DNA from: Bacteroidota bacterium
GTDB lineage: Bacteria; Bacteroidota; Bacteroidia; Chitinophagales; Chitinophagaceae
NCBI GenBank assembly: GCA_018268085.1
Contig: JAFDXE010000031.1
Coordinates: 1-48,247, forward strand
Length of the DNA: 48,247 bases
Direction of reading: 5' to 3'
Positions 21,801 to 27,108 of the stretch are shown here, piece by piece; the first letter of the stretch is position 1, and the number at the start of each line of letters is the position of its first letter. The notes beneath the pieces are model-generated. The model did no database searches, had not been told where the DNA came from, and was given only the letters and a program-made list of their open reading frames with translations. The position numbers and the translations under genes were made by a program.

Positions 21801-22123
21801 ATGTTCCTCCGGCAATTACAACTACCGAATCATTACCTGTTACGAGTTTGAGTGGAGACGGAAATACAGCAGACAGGTTAACGGCTTCACTGAGTCCTAA
21901 TCCTACAACCACGCATTTCAATTTGTTGGTACAAACCAATGATAAAGTTTCAGCGGTATCGGTAAGGATTCATAGTGCAGAAGGAAAGCTGGTTTCTGTT
22001 AAGCAGGCCATTCCAAATGGTAACGTACTTATTGAAACCGGAAACTGGAAGAGTGGTATTTATTATGTTGAAGTGATACAGGGTAAACAACGAATTGTTC
22101 TAAAAGTAATAAAAGCGAGTTAG
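6827..22123 (+). CDS. Giant T9SS-secreted multidomain surface protein with embedded protease
   Basis: The 5098-residue exported protein has a signal peptide (cleavage near Asn41-Ala42-Gln43). Domains in order: LamG (~45-205); two ~490-residue beta-rich modules (~279-768, ~771-1254), each opening with a GDW motif; leucine-rich repeats (~1255-1550); LamG (~1553-1722) and LamG (~1791-1955); a MopE-like DADGDGFGNP motif (~2022); a third 490-residue module (~2075-2578); a HYR-like domain (~2582-2793); a second MopE-like motif (~2797); a SprB-like repeat (~2842). A sedolisin/subtilisin-like protease follows (~3060-3470; Asp3077, Glu3122, Asn3203, Ser3425 in GTSSAAP), then MBG domains with an ARAAVN array (~3585-4030), seven Ig-like repeats (4032-4503), a SprB-like repeat, two SdrD_B-like domains (~4575-4828), a beta-sandwich and a T9SS tail (~5018-5098, LSPNPTTTHFNLLV). 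The likely role is adhesion plus proteolysis at the cell surface; the exact substrate is unknown. Confidence 0.92.
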   Translation: MNLQTLTASTSTRFSVASKFKHIAGLIIIIAVVLLNSTRVNAQVGASLNFDGINDYVAVSSGYPATDDVTYEAWVRPSALGAGYRSIIMNNSFSTTGSIHFEFDGGRLLFSLNGSGTVDYYSNFVFTTGNWYHVAASYSKSQARVRLYVNGAPQENYVVPTPVTVAGNLPFRLGSWSNDANRQFVGEMDEVRIWSAERTPAEILASYQCEAIQQAQLEIVYHFNQGIASGNNTGITTLNDDSGNGRAGALTNFGLTGSVSNFVAIGGVNSGAVCNATTGEYKSVTSGDWGTASTWMTYNGSAWVIATLPPTSANNNITIQPGHVITVSGIQTADQLTVQAGGTLSIVSGSLVVANGAGTDASIDGTLSLAGGALDGVGLVVINSGATLNWAGGTMQGQGSTTISSGAIVNLTTTSFLSGQRVVNNNTNFTMQADIQMSGNPCGFNNGGTILIDGDFGFLDNGASGCTLSNNSNGTINKISGTGTSFLSNSAQIRFSNLGTLNVSTGAISINGINPVGNLFGTLSVSPGANLTSPLNLGFSGTTIDNNGIISFNQLEMNGSTAQTITGNGTISALTINNSSAVTLNNEQTVSGSLTFTTGKLIASPGKAILLAGATVTGATYNSYVVGRLQRNITSPVLYEFPIGDIDAYAPVVLINPFVTTSGGITINTAGEDHPAIAGSGIYPNKSVNRYWHLESNGAVISQYLLTVNWNSEDEDAGLNYGNLKAAQYNGVSWQFRGDDGYDNSSLLGIEVPGGALGDFVVGEVNGTPDYKNIANGDWSNPGIWNISYDNGNNWVSATEAPNGANSGPVTITAGTDVSISNETIQIDELTIEGDLGISEGDLVVLDGPGTDLICTGSINFNTASIGINDGALAIIGNNGLLSTGNFGSITGPGTLEIAPTGTWIENTNHDSFDVSDLVINNHGTITINTVSNFNLNGTSVLNNYNSVLITSNVTIGTDGTGKINNSSDGNITKQGFTEAFIDAPVEYVNNGVLSVTEGTLSVNSSTVTDNGYINIQSGATLSHSNAGYPYNGPQVTNNGLISGQPFIMSSSDGAQTITGTGTIAKLTVNNGGINLVGATVTIGEILDLQNGIINGTDLLYLNDGAQVSGGSNASFVAVPVKRFFATPGVKQFPVGKGLYYAPVSLDPSFTGAGEITVEAVDGDNSEIGSSTINPAKSVNVNWKFTNNNLDFTECDVVFNWDSEKADNGSNFNNFILGKLDAGIWTYPVVQGVTATSLSVLDLTSFSEFQIGEGGNCFVNIPDAAFRTALLNTAGIDVNDNGQIECTEAADFSGTINVENLGITDMTGIEAFVNVTSIICNNNPLSVPLNVSANTHLLQLVCHHDNLSTLDLSNNTALTSLYCYNNSLTSLGLSNNTSLVSLYCNSNSLTSLIIGNNTALNEITAYSNSLTSIDLSGAPNLTYLFCATNSLTSLDLSNNLLLQSLLCGSNPITSLDLSANTAITFFNSPGMAISSLDLSAQTGLTFMAINSCPSLSSLNIKNGNNSNLTNFAAYDNPSLSCIQVDNPAYMNANWSTGKDAGTAYSTVCPLSPAAALSFDGVDDQVTVSSSNVDLSNKSFSVEMWLKHNSFLKYDVAFSQGNSGATNQMLHIGFTHPNSGAPKFGFAFWDNDLLVPITNDFSNWHHWACTFDNVTKERKIYKDGVLIGQDISPSSFLGSGGNTFRIGTNGYAGDEFDGSIDEVRIWTKVLSQAEIQNGLNCEISSGANLAAAYHFNQGIAGSDNTAVTTLNDATGNGNDGTLNGFALTGTSSNWTAPGGVISGTTCQPLLAGAALNFDFTDDYVSVPYFARPDNFTLQVWVKKDPSFEGHIFNWNNSANPHGIYTDLFIQGGSGRVFYQENDGSTVQTVTNFSSITDGQWHQITVSRSSAASNNVNLYIDGILINTGTVHLNPQTDAIRIGANDLFSFNGSLDELRIWDRAMCEGEISNNYTCEVNGPRAGLIAGYNFNMGYAAANNTGNTSLMDISGNGHTGLLHNFDLNGATSNWVAPGGVTTGNECSIPNILTFYHDADGDGFGNPASSIEVADFCEAPDGYVFNNTDCDDGESGIQSGCNYTVNDYRTVAAGDWTVATNWERYDGTSWVPVLEAPGLSANAITVRHAMISVSNLLLDQLVITENGSINLGEAELEIADGPGIDFQCFGSFPLGTATLRVDANANIVFESGSSFTIGNFTNLVGPGTIDINDGAVFNFEGGSNIGTGLTINNYSTCNISTNTELLFYGDNAVFNNYGVVNFNNNQAGSGATMRIQDETLNVAFNNKAEGIINKTGIGASGILETDQTSSMAFTNEGTVNILAGSFDIASNSAVYNGSINISAGATLTSPYQIRFTGSSITNDGNIGTNAFQEGGLNMNGSEQQTLSGDGQIRTLIIDNNAGINLQGTQTVFYGGIQLFHGKVRVASGKKLVAGFNVGIFNASEASYVVGDLEQYFSDGTPKKFDIGDDDAYAPLTLTLNSIENAGGVVAHTEPGDHPQIATSGIVENKSVNRTWHIENNGALFHGYNVVLNWDPADVDNDANTSIFTAKKYDAPDWFDLDNVVVNGNSLTADWSEPTFSDFQVGEPLNACPPVVIECAADLTICQNSATGACDIPLLAGVVPAIAVVSDADRNVTYSNVSINGGGNSQIVTAGSEVSLHYDLSVAFDQINGYCPGCVVQTSIGIGSTFTTIQCEPSINNGYALPRDVSFIAPSTPGIYYLTQALSLDYFCQEFQFSNDISKAIGVIIVGPPFPTAAGGCGTVTLTNNAPACFPTGVNTVVTWTATDSEGNTATCNQNVFVTPATIYYRDRDGDGYGNPVYPVYACSQPNGFILDNTDCNDYDGNIHAGCSCNLAVTTATGDTLIVCTESGQTSGNAHLLITGGTAPYIITGSDSTNLSPGDYTYQVSDAVGCTATLQLHVILTNCIVPYYEPPTNDTTTVLIGSELTQLYNYPNSLVDTTANNNIFLINDQAGEVLIEVIANVGQYETLLALLQTPEYGMHNFIDNGDTTLIITGMFPIANLPKLNLLPQLINYVRPYYTPIAAGFTWAGTGLTTTAGDKAMYGDLAKKGWKITGKGIKVGVLSDSYNTQAGNPAQLDVINGDLPGTGNPNYPKPVKVTAEYAYGRATDEGRAMLQIVHDVAPDAELMFRSGFISAGNFADGIRTLRDSGCNIIVDDVTYITEPFFKDGVVAQAVEDVTSTGVNYFTSAGNYGVKSYSGSFNPIAPPADYNGLAQSAHNFGGGDYFQTITLKAGTYTIALQWDDDFYSLGNGTGATNDLDIFLVDQFGNRLFGFNRNNLGGDPLEILPFVVKAQVNAKIIITRKSGTGSVKFKYIIFRGEGTIDNFNQGTGTVIAQANAESAISVAAVLYANTPAFGVSTPTVASFSSRGGTLVNGVDRNKPDIAAPNGGNTTVNLGAPNYDNDQFPNFFGTSSAAPHAAAVGALIQEAYKRYFNDTSLTTTQMKTLLQNTSLPLGGSETNVGHGFVLADAALRSFSNPFPLIDSFHLQDSSFVPGQDPVTVVINGQYFSPNASIIFQYDTLPAVVTNGTVLTASIPPFLGNPPLTIYNPPITPSGLDGGVSDSLYFFGTIPKNVIVKVNDAVKRYGEKIPAYNIDVTVNNIPLEQSGYTLAELGLTDITFTSSANNLSNIGLYYRRASSIVTDMNNPTAQQLSTQFNYRFVDGILTITRLPLTVVARDTTLTYGDAIKGKQLRFNYLYDDSNIDPLQRNEFKDSLDASHQYSMSDAVILLQESQANQVFNGSEFTNMSFMTSARAAVNGETAVNARAAVNGIAYDTTTFIPLSPESLYDYEDDSANGTLRNARAAVNARAAVNARAAVNARAAVNGNATVNARAMVNARAAVNARAAVNSSSFNGETNENVLLVIDSLDVYAPENDSLSDYKSMNMITGYTVGNWYIGPGVLINENFDITYGLGNLTILPAALTVKAKDTTSLCNGVQPVYSFENSIYKYIDADSNVVAGGPVFTVYNNSNTNMGTANLAGGTYQVVPSALVFQQAIPNYTPVYENGTLSVPVTPAMPEVTVTNNCDGTSTLTATQTGNLLWSTGETAATITVTSAGTYTVTASDNGCASTAASAVAAPKTSPAAPVVTVTNSCGSSTLSTTATGVLLWSTGATTPSITATGSGIYSVTTTVDGCTSLAGIGISAPKAVPAAPAVTVTNNCGNSVLSTTATGSLLWSNGETTPAITVTTPGAYSVTATAANGCTSAAGSGEAAPKSVPATPVVTVTNNCGNSVLSTSAVGSLLWSNGATTSSITVTNAANYTVTNSIGGCSSAAGSGTSAPKAIPSAPVVTVTNSCGSSTLSTTASGSLLWSNGATTSSITVNDAATYTVTATVNGCTSASGSGISAPKAVPGTPVVTVVNNCNNTSVLSTTATGSLLWSNNATTSSITVSTAGTYTVKTTVNGCASALGSGIAAPKSTPSAPVVTVTNNCGNSVLATTATGSLLWSNGATTSSITVTNAATYTVKTTVNGCTSSNGSGTSAPKSVPAAPTVSVTQPTCSVSTGKITVTSSKTGLTFSITGSGYTNTNGTFSNVAPGTYNVTSKNSSGCISNATVVTIVAETRCSSIGDFVFRDNNGNGKQDSGEPGISGVTVKLLNNSNSVLSTTTSNSSGKYSFTALTPGTYSVQFTTPSGFTSAPSNQGTDDTKDSDPVNGTVSNIILTQGQANTSVDAGFMPNILALGDRVWYDTNNDGILNSGENGIRSITLKLYADSDNNNIADAAAIATTTTDANGYYKFSNLAPGNYIVGAVVPAGYISSAVNAADPDNNINNDDNGSVSVNDEIRGLAITLSLLSEPDGSSTTSNTNNSYDFGMLPNCNCINTAGNLLTNGNFENGTTGWTTSNASFTTGTGYNACASKNGFNTSLSTKSAGLVYQDVTIAPGTTVTFSGFAGTHTAGISCSPKISLIFRNASGTVLSQTDVAVTRDVDVNFNQLAYYSITATAPAGTAKVRVQSSIGCNTMKMDAFCLRTGTAAKGAGDVPPAITTTESLPVTSLSGDGNTADRLTASLSPNPTTTHFNLLVQTNDKVSAVSVRIHSAEGKLVSVKQAIPNGNVLIETGNWKSGIYYVEVIQGKQRIVLKVIKAS
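16021..17290 (+). other. Sedolisin-like (S53-like/S8-fold) protease domain inside the giant protein
   Basis: This part encodes GKGIKVGVLSDSYN (Asp3077), TDEGRAMLQIVHDVAPDAEL (Asp3121, Glu3122), the oxyanion-hole type FTSAGNYG (Asn3203) and FFGTSSAAPHAAA (Ser3425). The HGTHVA block of classical subtilisins is absent; Glu3122 stands about where its His should be. This resembles the S53-like group that uses Glu/Asp/Ser. Activity is inferred from these motifs. Confidence 0.75.
18121..18412 (+). repeat. Hexapeptide (NARAAV) coding repeats, 18-bp period
   Basis: Two clusters of the hexapeptide NARAAV and variants (NGETAV, NGNATV, NARAMV) lie inside the MBG region of the giant protein. The first, 18121-18176, has three copies. 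The second, 18266-18412 (residues 3814-3862), has eight uninterrupted copies. They are separated by an acidic linker (PESLYDYEDDSANG). DNA units differ mainly at third codon positions (aga/agg, gct/gcg), so protein sequence seems to be maintained. Confidence 0.9.
18920..20335 (+). repeat. Seven tandem Ig-like repeats (~67-68 residues, ~202 bp)
   Basis: Repeats begin at residues 4032, 4100, 4167, 4235, 4302, 4369 and 4437. The consensus is VVTVTNNCGNSVLSTTATGS, then LLWSNGATTSSITV, then a TYTV...NGC...GSG...APK tail. Each unit has two Cys that could form a disulfide. Units 2 and 5 share a nearly identical DNA stretch around the Cys codon (ggaagttcaacactttcaac), which suggests recent duplication or gene conversion. 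Confidence 0.9.
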
Positions 22124-22128
22124 AAGGC

Positions 22129-22157
22129 AAAAGGAGGTTGGAAACGACCTCCTTTTT
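22129..22157 (+). terminator. Rho-independent terminator after the giant gene
   Basis: AAGGAGGT and ACCTCCTT form an 8-bp stem around a tggaaacg-type loop, followed by a T run. It starts a few nt after the stop codon at 22123. Confidence 0.85.
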
Positions 22158-22245
22158 ATTACCCACTACAAAATGGATATGAAAGAAATACAATTCAGTC
22201 ATATCAATTGCTTAGTTTTACAACTATTAAAAGGTAAGCGGTAAC

Positions 22246-24174
22246 ATGTATAAAACCTTTCGATTAATTTTTCTTTGCTGGTCGTTTTTCTTATTTAATA
22301 ATTTACGTGCTTTTGCAGGTGATATTGATAGTTTGAAAAGAATTCTCTCAACAAACATAAATGATTCAATTAGGGTTACTATTCTCAATGCATTGAGTAA
22401 AGCCTATTTCAATGACAATCCTGATACATCGGTCATCATTGCATCAGAGGCAAAAACGCTTGCCGAACAAATTAATTATCAAAGCGGTTTAGCACTGGCA
22501 TTAAAAAATATGGGTATTGGCTATTACCTGCAGGGTAAATATAAAGATGCAGTGATTACTGAACAACAGGCCATTGATGTGTACAAATCAATCGGCGATA
22601 AACGCGGTGTGGCCAACATGCTCAATAATCAGGGAGCAGTTTATTTTAATCAGGGTGATGACGCTAAAGCATTTGAACTTTATTTGCAGTCGCTGAAAAT
22701 GTCGGAAGAATTGAACGACACGATAAGGATTCTTACCTCATTAACAAACATTGGAGGCGTTTATTCAAATAAAACAGCAACATACAAAAAGGCAATTGAT
22801 TATTTTCTTCGGGCGTATAAACTGAGCCTGGCAATAAAAGACGATTATTCTATCGGCACATCTGCGGGAAATCTTGGCGAATTGTATTATAAGATGAATG
22901 ATGACAGCACCGCTCTGTATTATCTGAACCAATCTGCACGTGCTTATGAAGGAACAGAAAACAAACCCTACGCTTTGAATTATATCGGGCGTGTATATAC
23001 GAGACAGAAAGAATACGATGCTGCAATAAAAATGCATACGGAAGCATATGATATTTCAAAAAAGTTAGATACACGTCTTGATATGACACAATCATTATTA
23101 GGGCTGGCACAGGTATATGAGGCCAGGGGAGATGTAGCTAAAGCCATTGAAATGTATAAACAATCACTCGAAGTGGCCGTTCCGTTGAATTACGTTTCGG
23201 AAATGAAAGATGCTTATTCAGGTTTATCAATAGCGTACTCCAAAAACCAGGATTTTTCCAATGCATTCAAATATCAGAATTTGTTGTTGGCAATAAAAGA
23301 CACTATCTACAATATAAATACTGATAAAAAATTAGGAACCCTGCAATTTACTTTTGATCTTGAAAAGAAAGAATCACAGATAAACCTGCTTAACAAGGAT
23401 AAGGAACTTCAGCAAAAAGAAATTCAGCGGCAGAAGCTTGTACGTAACAGCTTTATTGGTGGATTTGCTATTGTGCTGTTGTTTGCAGTTGTTTTCTTTG
23501 CACAACGCAATCGCATCAGCAAGGAAAAGAAAAGAAGCGAAGAGTTATTGCTGAACATTTTACCTGCAGAAACGGCGGAAGAATTGAAACTAACGGGAAC
23601 CGCACAAACGAAAAGCTTCGACCTGGTAAGTGTTTTATTTACCGACTTTAAGAATTTTACCCTGGCCAGTGAAAAACTTACGCCGGAAGAGCTGGTTGCT
23701 GAAATCAATCATTGTTATAGTGCTTTCGACAGGATCATTTCTAAATACAATATTGAAAAAATAAAAACCATTGGTGATTCATATATGTGCGCTGCCGGTT
23801 TGCCTGTACCGAGCCAAACGCATGCTTCGGATATCGTAAGTGCAGGTTTGGAAATGGTGCAATTTATAGAAGAGAATAAAACAGAACGCATCGCAAATGG
23901 ACAACCCTATTTTGAATTAAGATTGGGTATTCACACCGGACCAGTAGTAGCCGGAATTGTAGGTATTAAAAAGTTTGCCTACGATATTTGGGGCGACACT
24001 GTAAATACCGCATCCAGGATGGAAAGCAGTGGTGAGGTTGGTAAAGTGAATATCAGTGAAACTACTTACGAAATAGTAAAAGATACATTTATCTGCACAC
24101 ACCGCGGTAAAATACAGGCAAAGAATAAAGGAATGATTGAAATGTATTTTGTAGAAGGAAAGAAGAGCGCCTGA
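22246..24174 (+). CDS. TPR-domain membrane adenylate cyclase (class III)
   Basis: The 642-residue protein begins with a signal peptide (1-~25). About seven tetratricopeptide repeats follow (~70-360; for example GIGYYLQGKYKDAVITEQQA), placed outside the cytoplasmic membrane, then one membrane segment (~403-420). A short signalling helix (RSEELLLNILP) leads into a class III cyclase domain (~450-642). Metal-binding aspartates are Asp467 (LFTDFKNFT) and Asp511 (IGDSYM). The adenine-selecting pair is Lys505 and Asp580 (YDIWGDTVN), and the transition-state residues are Asn587 and Arg591 (NTASRMES). All key residues are present, so it should make cAMP as a homodimer. The TPR part probably senses a periplasmic or surface signal or protein. 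It follows the giant gene after a terminator and is probably transcribed separately. Confidence 0.93.
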   Translation: MYKTFRLIFLCWSFFLFNNLRAFAGDIDSLKRILSTNINDSIRVTILNALSKAYFNDNPDTSVIIASEAKTLAEQINYQSGLALALKNMGIGYYLQGKYKDAVITEQQAIDVYKSIGDKRGVANMLNNQGAVYFNQGDDAKAFELYLQSLKMSEELNDTIRILTSLTNIGGVYSNKTATYKKAIDYFLRAYKLSLAIKDDYSIGTSAGNLGELYYKMNDDSTALYYLNQSARAYEGTENKPYALNYIGRVYTRQKEYDAAIKMHTEAYDISKKLDTRLDMTQSLLGLAQVYEARGDVAKAIEMYKQSLEVAVPLNYVSEMKDAYSGLSIAYSKNQDFSNAFKYQNLLLAIKDTIYNINTDKKLGTLQFTFDLEKKESQINLLNKDKELQQKEIQRQKLVRNSFIGGFAIVLLFAVVFFAQRNRISKEKKRSEELLLNILPAETAEELKLTGTAQTKSFDLVSVLFTDFKNFTLASEKLTPEELVAEINHCYSAFDRIISKYNIEKIKTIGDSYMCAAGLPVPSQTHASDIVSAGLEMVQFIEENKTERIANGQPYFELRLGIHTGPVVAGIVGIKKFAYDIWGDTVNTASRMESSGEVGKVNISETTYEIVKDTFICTHRGKIQAKNKGMIEMYFVEGKKSA

Positions 24175-24339
24175 AGCTAAACTGATAAAGAATGCGTAAT
24201 AATTGTAATCGTTTTTGCATCTGTGTTTAATAATACTCACTGTACGGTGATTTCCCCAAAATTCTGTAAAACCAACCCGGTTTATACAGTGTGATCCATG
24301 GCACCAATATTGTTTTTTACATTACCTAAATCTAAAATT

Positions 24340-24552
24340 ATGGTAACAAAAAATGCAAATAAGCCAACAGATCAGCCATTAAAAAAAATGAATAAAACAG
24401 AAGCTGTTGATCCCAATTGTGAAGAACAGAAAAAAAGCGATGAGCAAAATGATGAAGATACGGGATATACAATCCTTCCTTCAAACGATGCAGGTATAAC
24501 TGCAGATGATAATGCTGCAACAGGAAAGCTGCATCAACGGGAAGGCGATTAG
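24340..24552 (+). CDS. Small acidic hypothetical protein
   Basis: This is a ~70-residue hydrophilic protein starting MVTKNANKPTDQPLKKMNKT and rich in Asp, Glu, Asn and Lys, with no membrane segment or known motif. An upstream in-frame ATG at 24298 would add 14 hydrophobic residues (MAPILFFTLPKSKI). The 24340 start is preferred because this family-like composition begins there and the upstream sequence is AT-rich. A strong terminator 25 nt after the stop supports a real transcription unit. Function unknown; it is probably disordered and cytoplasmic. Confidence 0.55.
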   Translation: MVTKNANKPTDQPLKKMNKTEAVDPNCEEQKKSDEQNDEDTGYTILPSNDAGITADDNAATGKLHQREGD

Positions 24553-24577
24553 TATTGTTTAGTTTAGTTCTTCACAG

Positions 24578-24603
24578 GCACCGGCAAATCGGTGCTTTTT
24601 TAT
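24578..24603 (+). terminator. Rho-independent terminator after the small acidic protein gene
   Basis: GCACCG, a six-base loop (gcaaat) and CGGTGC form a perfect stem followed by seven T within nine bases. Confidence 0.85.
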
Positions 24604-24644
24604 TTTAAAAAGAAAAGGCCGGTAAAATATTTTTCAAACGAATG

Positions 24645-24926
24645 TTAGAATTGATCAATTTCAGTTGCCATATTTATATCTTTTACCGTAACACCTCCTG
24701 CATCATGAGTGCTCAGCCTTAAGTGTACTTTATTATATACACCCGACCATTCTGCATGGTGATTTATTTTTTCTGATAACAGTGCAACCCTTGTGAGAAA
24801 TGCAAATGCCTCGCTGAAATCAGCAAACAAAAAATGCTTTTCAATTCCTTGATTACTGTAGGTCCAGTTTTTTAATGACGTCAACGATTTGCCAATTGCA
24901 TCCTCAGTTAATTTCTCTGCTTTCAT
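24645..24926 (-). CDS. phhB: Pterin-4a-carbinolamine dehydratase
   Basis: The protein matches the family in length (~93 residues from the Met codon at 24926) and in its core: FADFSEAFAFLTRVALLSEK, then INHHAEWSGVYNKVHLRLST and HDAGGVT. The catalytic histidines HH in NHHAEW and the later His of STHDAGGVT are present. It dehydrates 4a-hydroxytetrahydropterin so that the cofactor of aromatic amino acid hydroxylases can be recycled. An in-frame ATG at 24962 would add 12 residues (MCNVVCKTNFTE) that do not resemble the family, so the inner start is preferred. No phenylalanine hydroxylase gene lies in the window; the gene stands alone, converging with the small acidic protein gene. Confidence 0.93.
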   Translation of the reverse strand: MKAEKLTEDAIGKSLTSLKNWTYSNQGIEKHFLFADFSEAFAFLTRVALLSEKINHHAEWSGVYNKVHLRLSTHDAGGVTVKDINMATEIDQF

Positions 24927-25104
24927 TTCTGTAAAGTTTGTTTTACATACAACATTACACATTTTAAATATTCCCGAACCATATCATTATTGAATTACCC
25001 CTTTTGTTTTTCAGGTGCAATTCATTCATCAAAATCTTCAACACATACCATAGTCACTGTTTTCCCATTTTGTACTCATTCATTTTTGTGTGAAAAATTT
25101 ACAC

Positions 25105-27108
25105 ATGAAAAAATTATACAGCGTATTGTTAGTACTCATTGCATTGCAATCCATGGCCAGTCCCCCCACCATTCCTACTTCAAATCTCAGTTTCCCACAG
25201 GTAGATGGTGGTTATTTTAATATTGCCTGGACGGCAGGTAACGGTGCGAAACGGATCATTGTATGTAAAGCAGGTTCCGCCGTAACCTTTTTACCACAAA
25301 ATGGGGTTGACTATACTGCGAATACTGCATTCGGCAGCGGGCAACAGGTTGCTGCAGGGGAATATGTAATTTACAATAGTGCATTTACCAGTTTTTTTCT
25401 TACCAACCTTAGTCCTGCTACCCAGTATTTTTTTGCAGTGTTTGAATACAACGGCACAGGCGCAACTACCGAATACCTGTTGTCTGGTTTCTTAACCGAT
25501 AGTGCATCTACTTCATCAGCACCAACATTGCAGGTGAGTAATGCGGTATTTTCTGCTGTAACAACAAATACAGCAACTGTTTCATGGACTAACGGCAACG
25601 GGCAACGAAGATTGATTGTTGTTCGCCAGGGATCGGCAGTAAATGCAGATCCGGTAATGAGCCATCAATACAATGTAAATGCTTCATTCGGAAGTGGGGA
25701 AGTTACCGGCACCGGAAATTTCACGGTTTATGCCAGCTCTGGCAGCAGTACAACTATTACTAACCTTGTACCGGGAACAACTTATTTTTTCGCTTTTTAT
25801 GAATATAACGGTTCTGGTCAGCCGCAATACCTTGTTCCTTCCTATACCAGCAGTGTAACCACCCGTAGTATTCCAACCATTCCGTCTTCCGGCATTGTGC
25901 TTACAAAAAGAGATGGAAAGGAACTTACATTGTCGTGGACTAACGGTAATGGTCAGCGACGCATCATTATTGCTAAAAAAGCTTCTGATATAACCAGTGT
26001 ACCTGCCAATGGAACGGATTACACAGCCAATGCTGTATTCGGATCCGGGCAGCAACTCAATGCAGGTGAATTTGTAGTATATGATGACAATTTCAATTCC
26101 ACTACTGTAAGCGGGCTTGATCCTGCATCCACTTATTTCTTCAGAATATTTGAATACGATGGAACCGGGTTAAACAGCATGTACCTAACCAGTGCTTTCG
26201 CAACAACCAGTGAGATGACAGCGATAACCCCAACTGTTCAGGCTTCTGCCATAAGCGCTTCAAATATTACGGCCAATTCACTCGATCTTTTATTTACCAA
26301 TGGAAGCGGAAGGGCAAGATTGATAATTGCCAGGAAAGCGTTACCAGTAAACGTTAGTCCGCAGGATTTTACAACATACAATGCCAGCGAAGATTTCGGC
26401 GCAGGGCAGGATCTCGGTAGTGGAAACTTTGTTTTGTCTGTTACTACAGGCAATATGGTGCTTGTACACAATCTTGAACCCAATTCATTGTATCACTTTG
26501 CGGTATTCGAGTTTAACGGTTTTAATCAACCGCTATATCTTGTTCCGGGAATGAATTTTTCGGCTACAACTTTAGGAACTGTGCCTGTACAATTATTATC
26601 ATTTACCTCATTGCAACAAAATAGTAATGTTCTGTTGAAATGGGAAAGTTCCGGTGAAACAGGCGTAAAAGAATACGTTATTGAAAGAAGTAATGATGCC
26701 ATTCATTTTATAACTATTTCAACCATTAAGGCAACAGGTAGTAGCGGAACGGTAAAACATTATGAAACAACCGATGAGCATCCCAATAATGGAATAAATT
26801 TTTACAGGCTGAAAATTGTAGATCACGATGGCCGTTTTGAATACGGATCGGTAAGAAAGATTGTTATGGTAACGCCAAAGATGCGTTTTGTTTCAGGCAA
26901 TATGGTGAGCGGTACTATAAGTATTGAAGTTGACAATGATGCCATTAATAAACGTTGGGAAATATTAAATTCTGCAGGGCAACTGGTAAAGACTGCAGTT
27001 GTAACCGGTTCCAGGATAACGATAACGCTGACTGAGCTTTCAGATGGATATTACTGGATAAGACTTCAAAATAACCCACGAATTGCGTTACCATTCATAA
27101 AACATTAA
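25105..27108 (+). CDS. Secreted protein with four fibronectin-III-like repeats
   Basis: The protein has about 667 residues, with the signal peptide MKKLYSVLLVLIALQSMA. Four repeats of roughly 110-115 residues follow; each has a core like WTAGNGAKRIIV, a TANTAFGSGQQV segment and an ending like TQYFFAVFEYNGTG. Residues ~480-580 are a further FN3-like domain (PVQLLSFTSLQ...VLLKWESSGE...EYVIERS). The last ~80 residues resemble a T9SS sorting domain (WEILNSAGQLVKTAVV...LSDGYYWIRL) but lack the usual YPNP motif. The frame is open back to a GTG at 25090, but the ATG at 25105 begins the signal peptide and is the likely start. Probable role: surface binding or matrix; substrate unknown. Confidence 0.85.
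   Translation: MKKLYSVLLVLIALQSMASPPTIPTSNLSFPQVDGGYFNIAWTAGNGAKRIIVCKAGSAVTFLPQNGVDYTANTAFGSGQQVAAGEYVIYNSAFTSFFLTNLSPATQYFFAVFEYNGTGATTEYLLSGFLTDSASTSSAPTLQVSNAVFSAVTTNTATVSWTNGNGQRRLIVVRQGSAVNADPVMSHQYNVNASFGSGEVTGTGNFTVYASSGSSTTITNLVPGTTYFFAFYEYNGSGQPQYLVPSYTSSVTTRSIPTIPSSGIVLTKRDGKELTLSWTNGNGQRRIIIAKKASDITSVPANGTDYTANAVFGSGQQLNAGEFVVYDDNFNSTTVSGLDPASTYFFRIFEYDGTGLNSMYLTSAFATTSEMTAITPTVQASAISASNITANSLDLLFTNGSGRARLIIARKALPVNVSPQDFTTYNASEDFGAGQDLGSGNFVLSVTTGNMVLVHNLEPNSLYHFAVFEFNGFNQPLYLVPGMNFSATTLGTVPVQLLSFTSLQQNSNVLLKWESSGETGVKEYVIERSNDAIHFITISTIKATGSSGTVKHYETTDEHPNNGINFYRLKIVDHDGRFEYGSVRKIVMVTPKMRFVSGNMVSGTISIEVDNDAINKRWEILNSAGQLVKTAVVTGSRITITLTELSDGYYWIRLQNNPRIALPFIKH

Noticed and set aside
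25090..25104. GTG start giving five extra residues on the FN3 protein
   Set aside because: The ATG at 25105 starts a canonical signal peptide, and the added KNLH residues would only lengthen its n-region.
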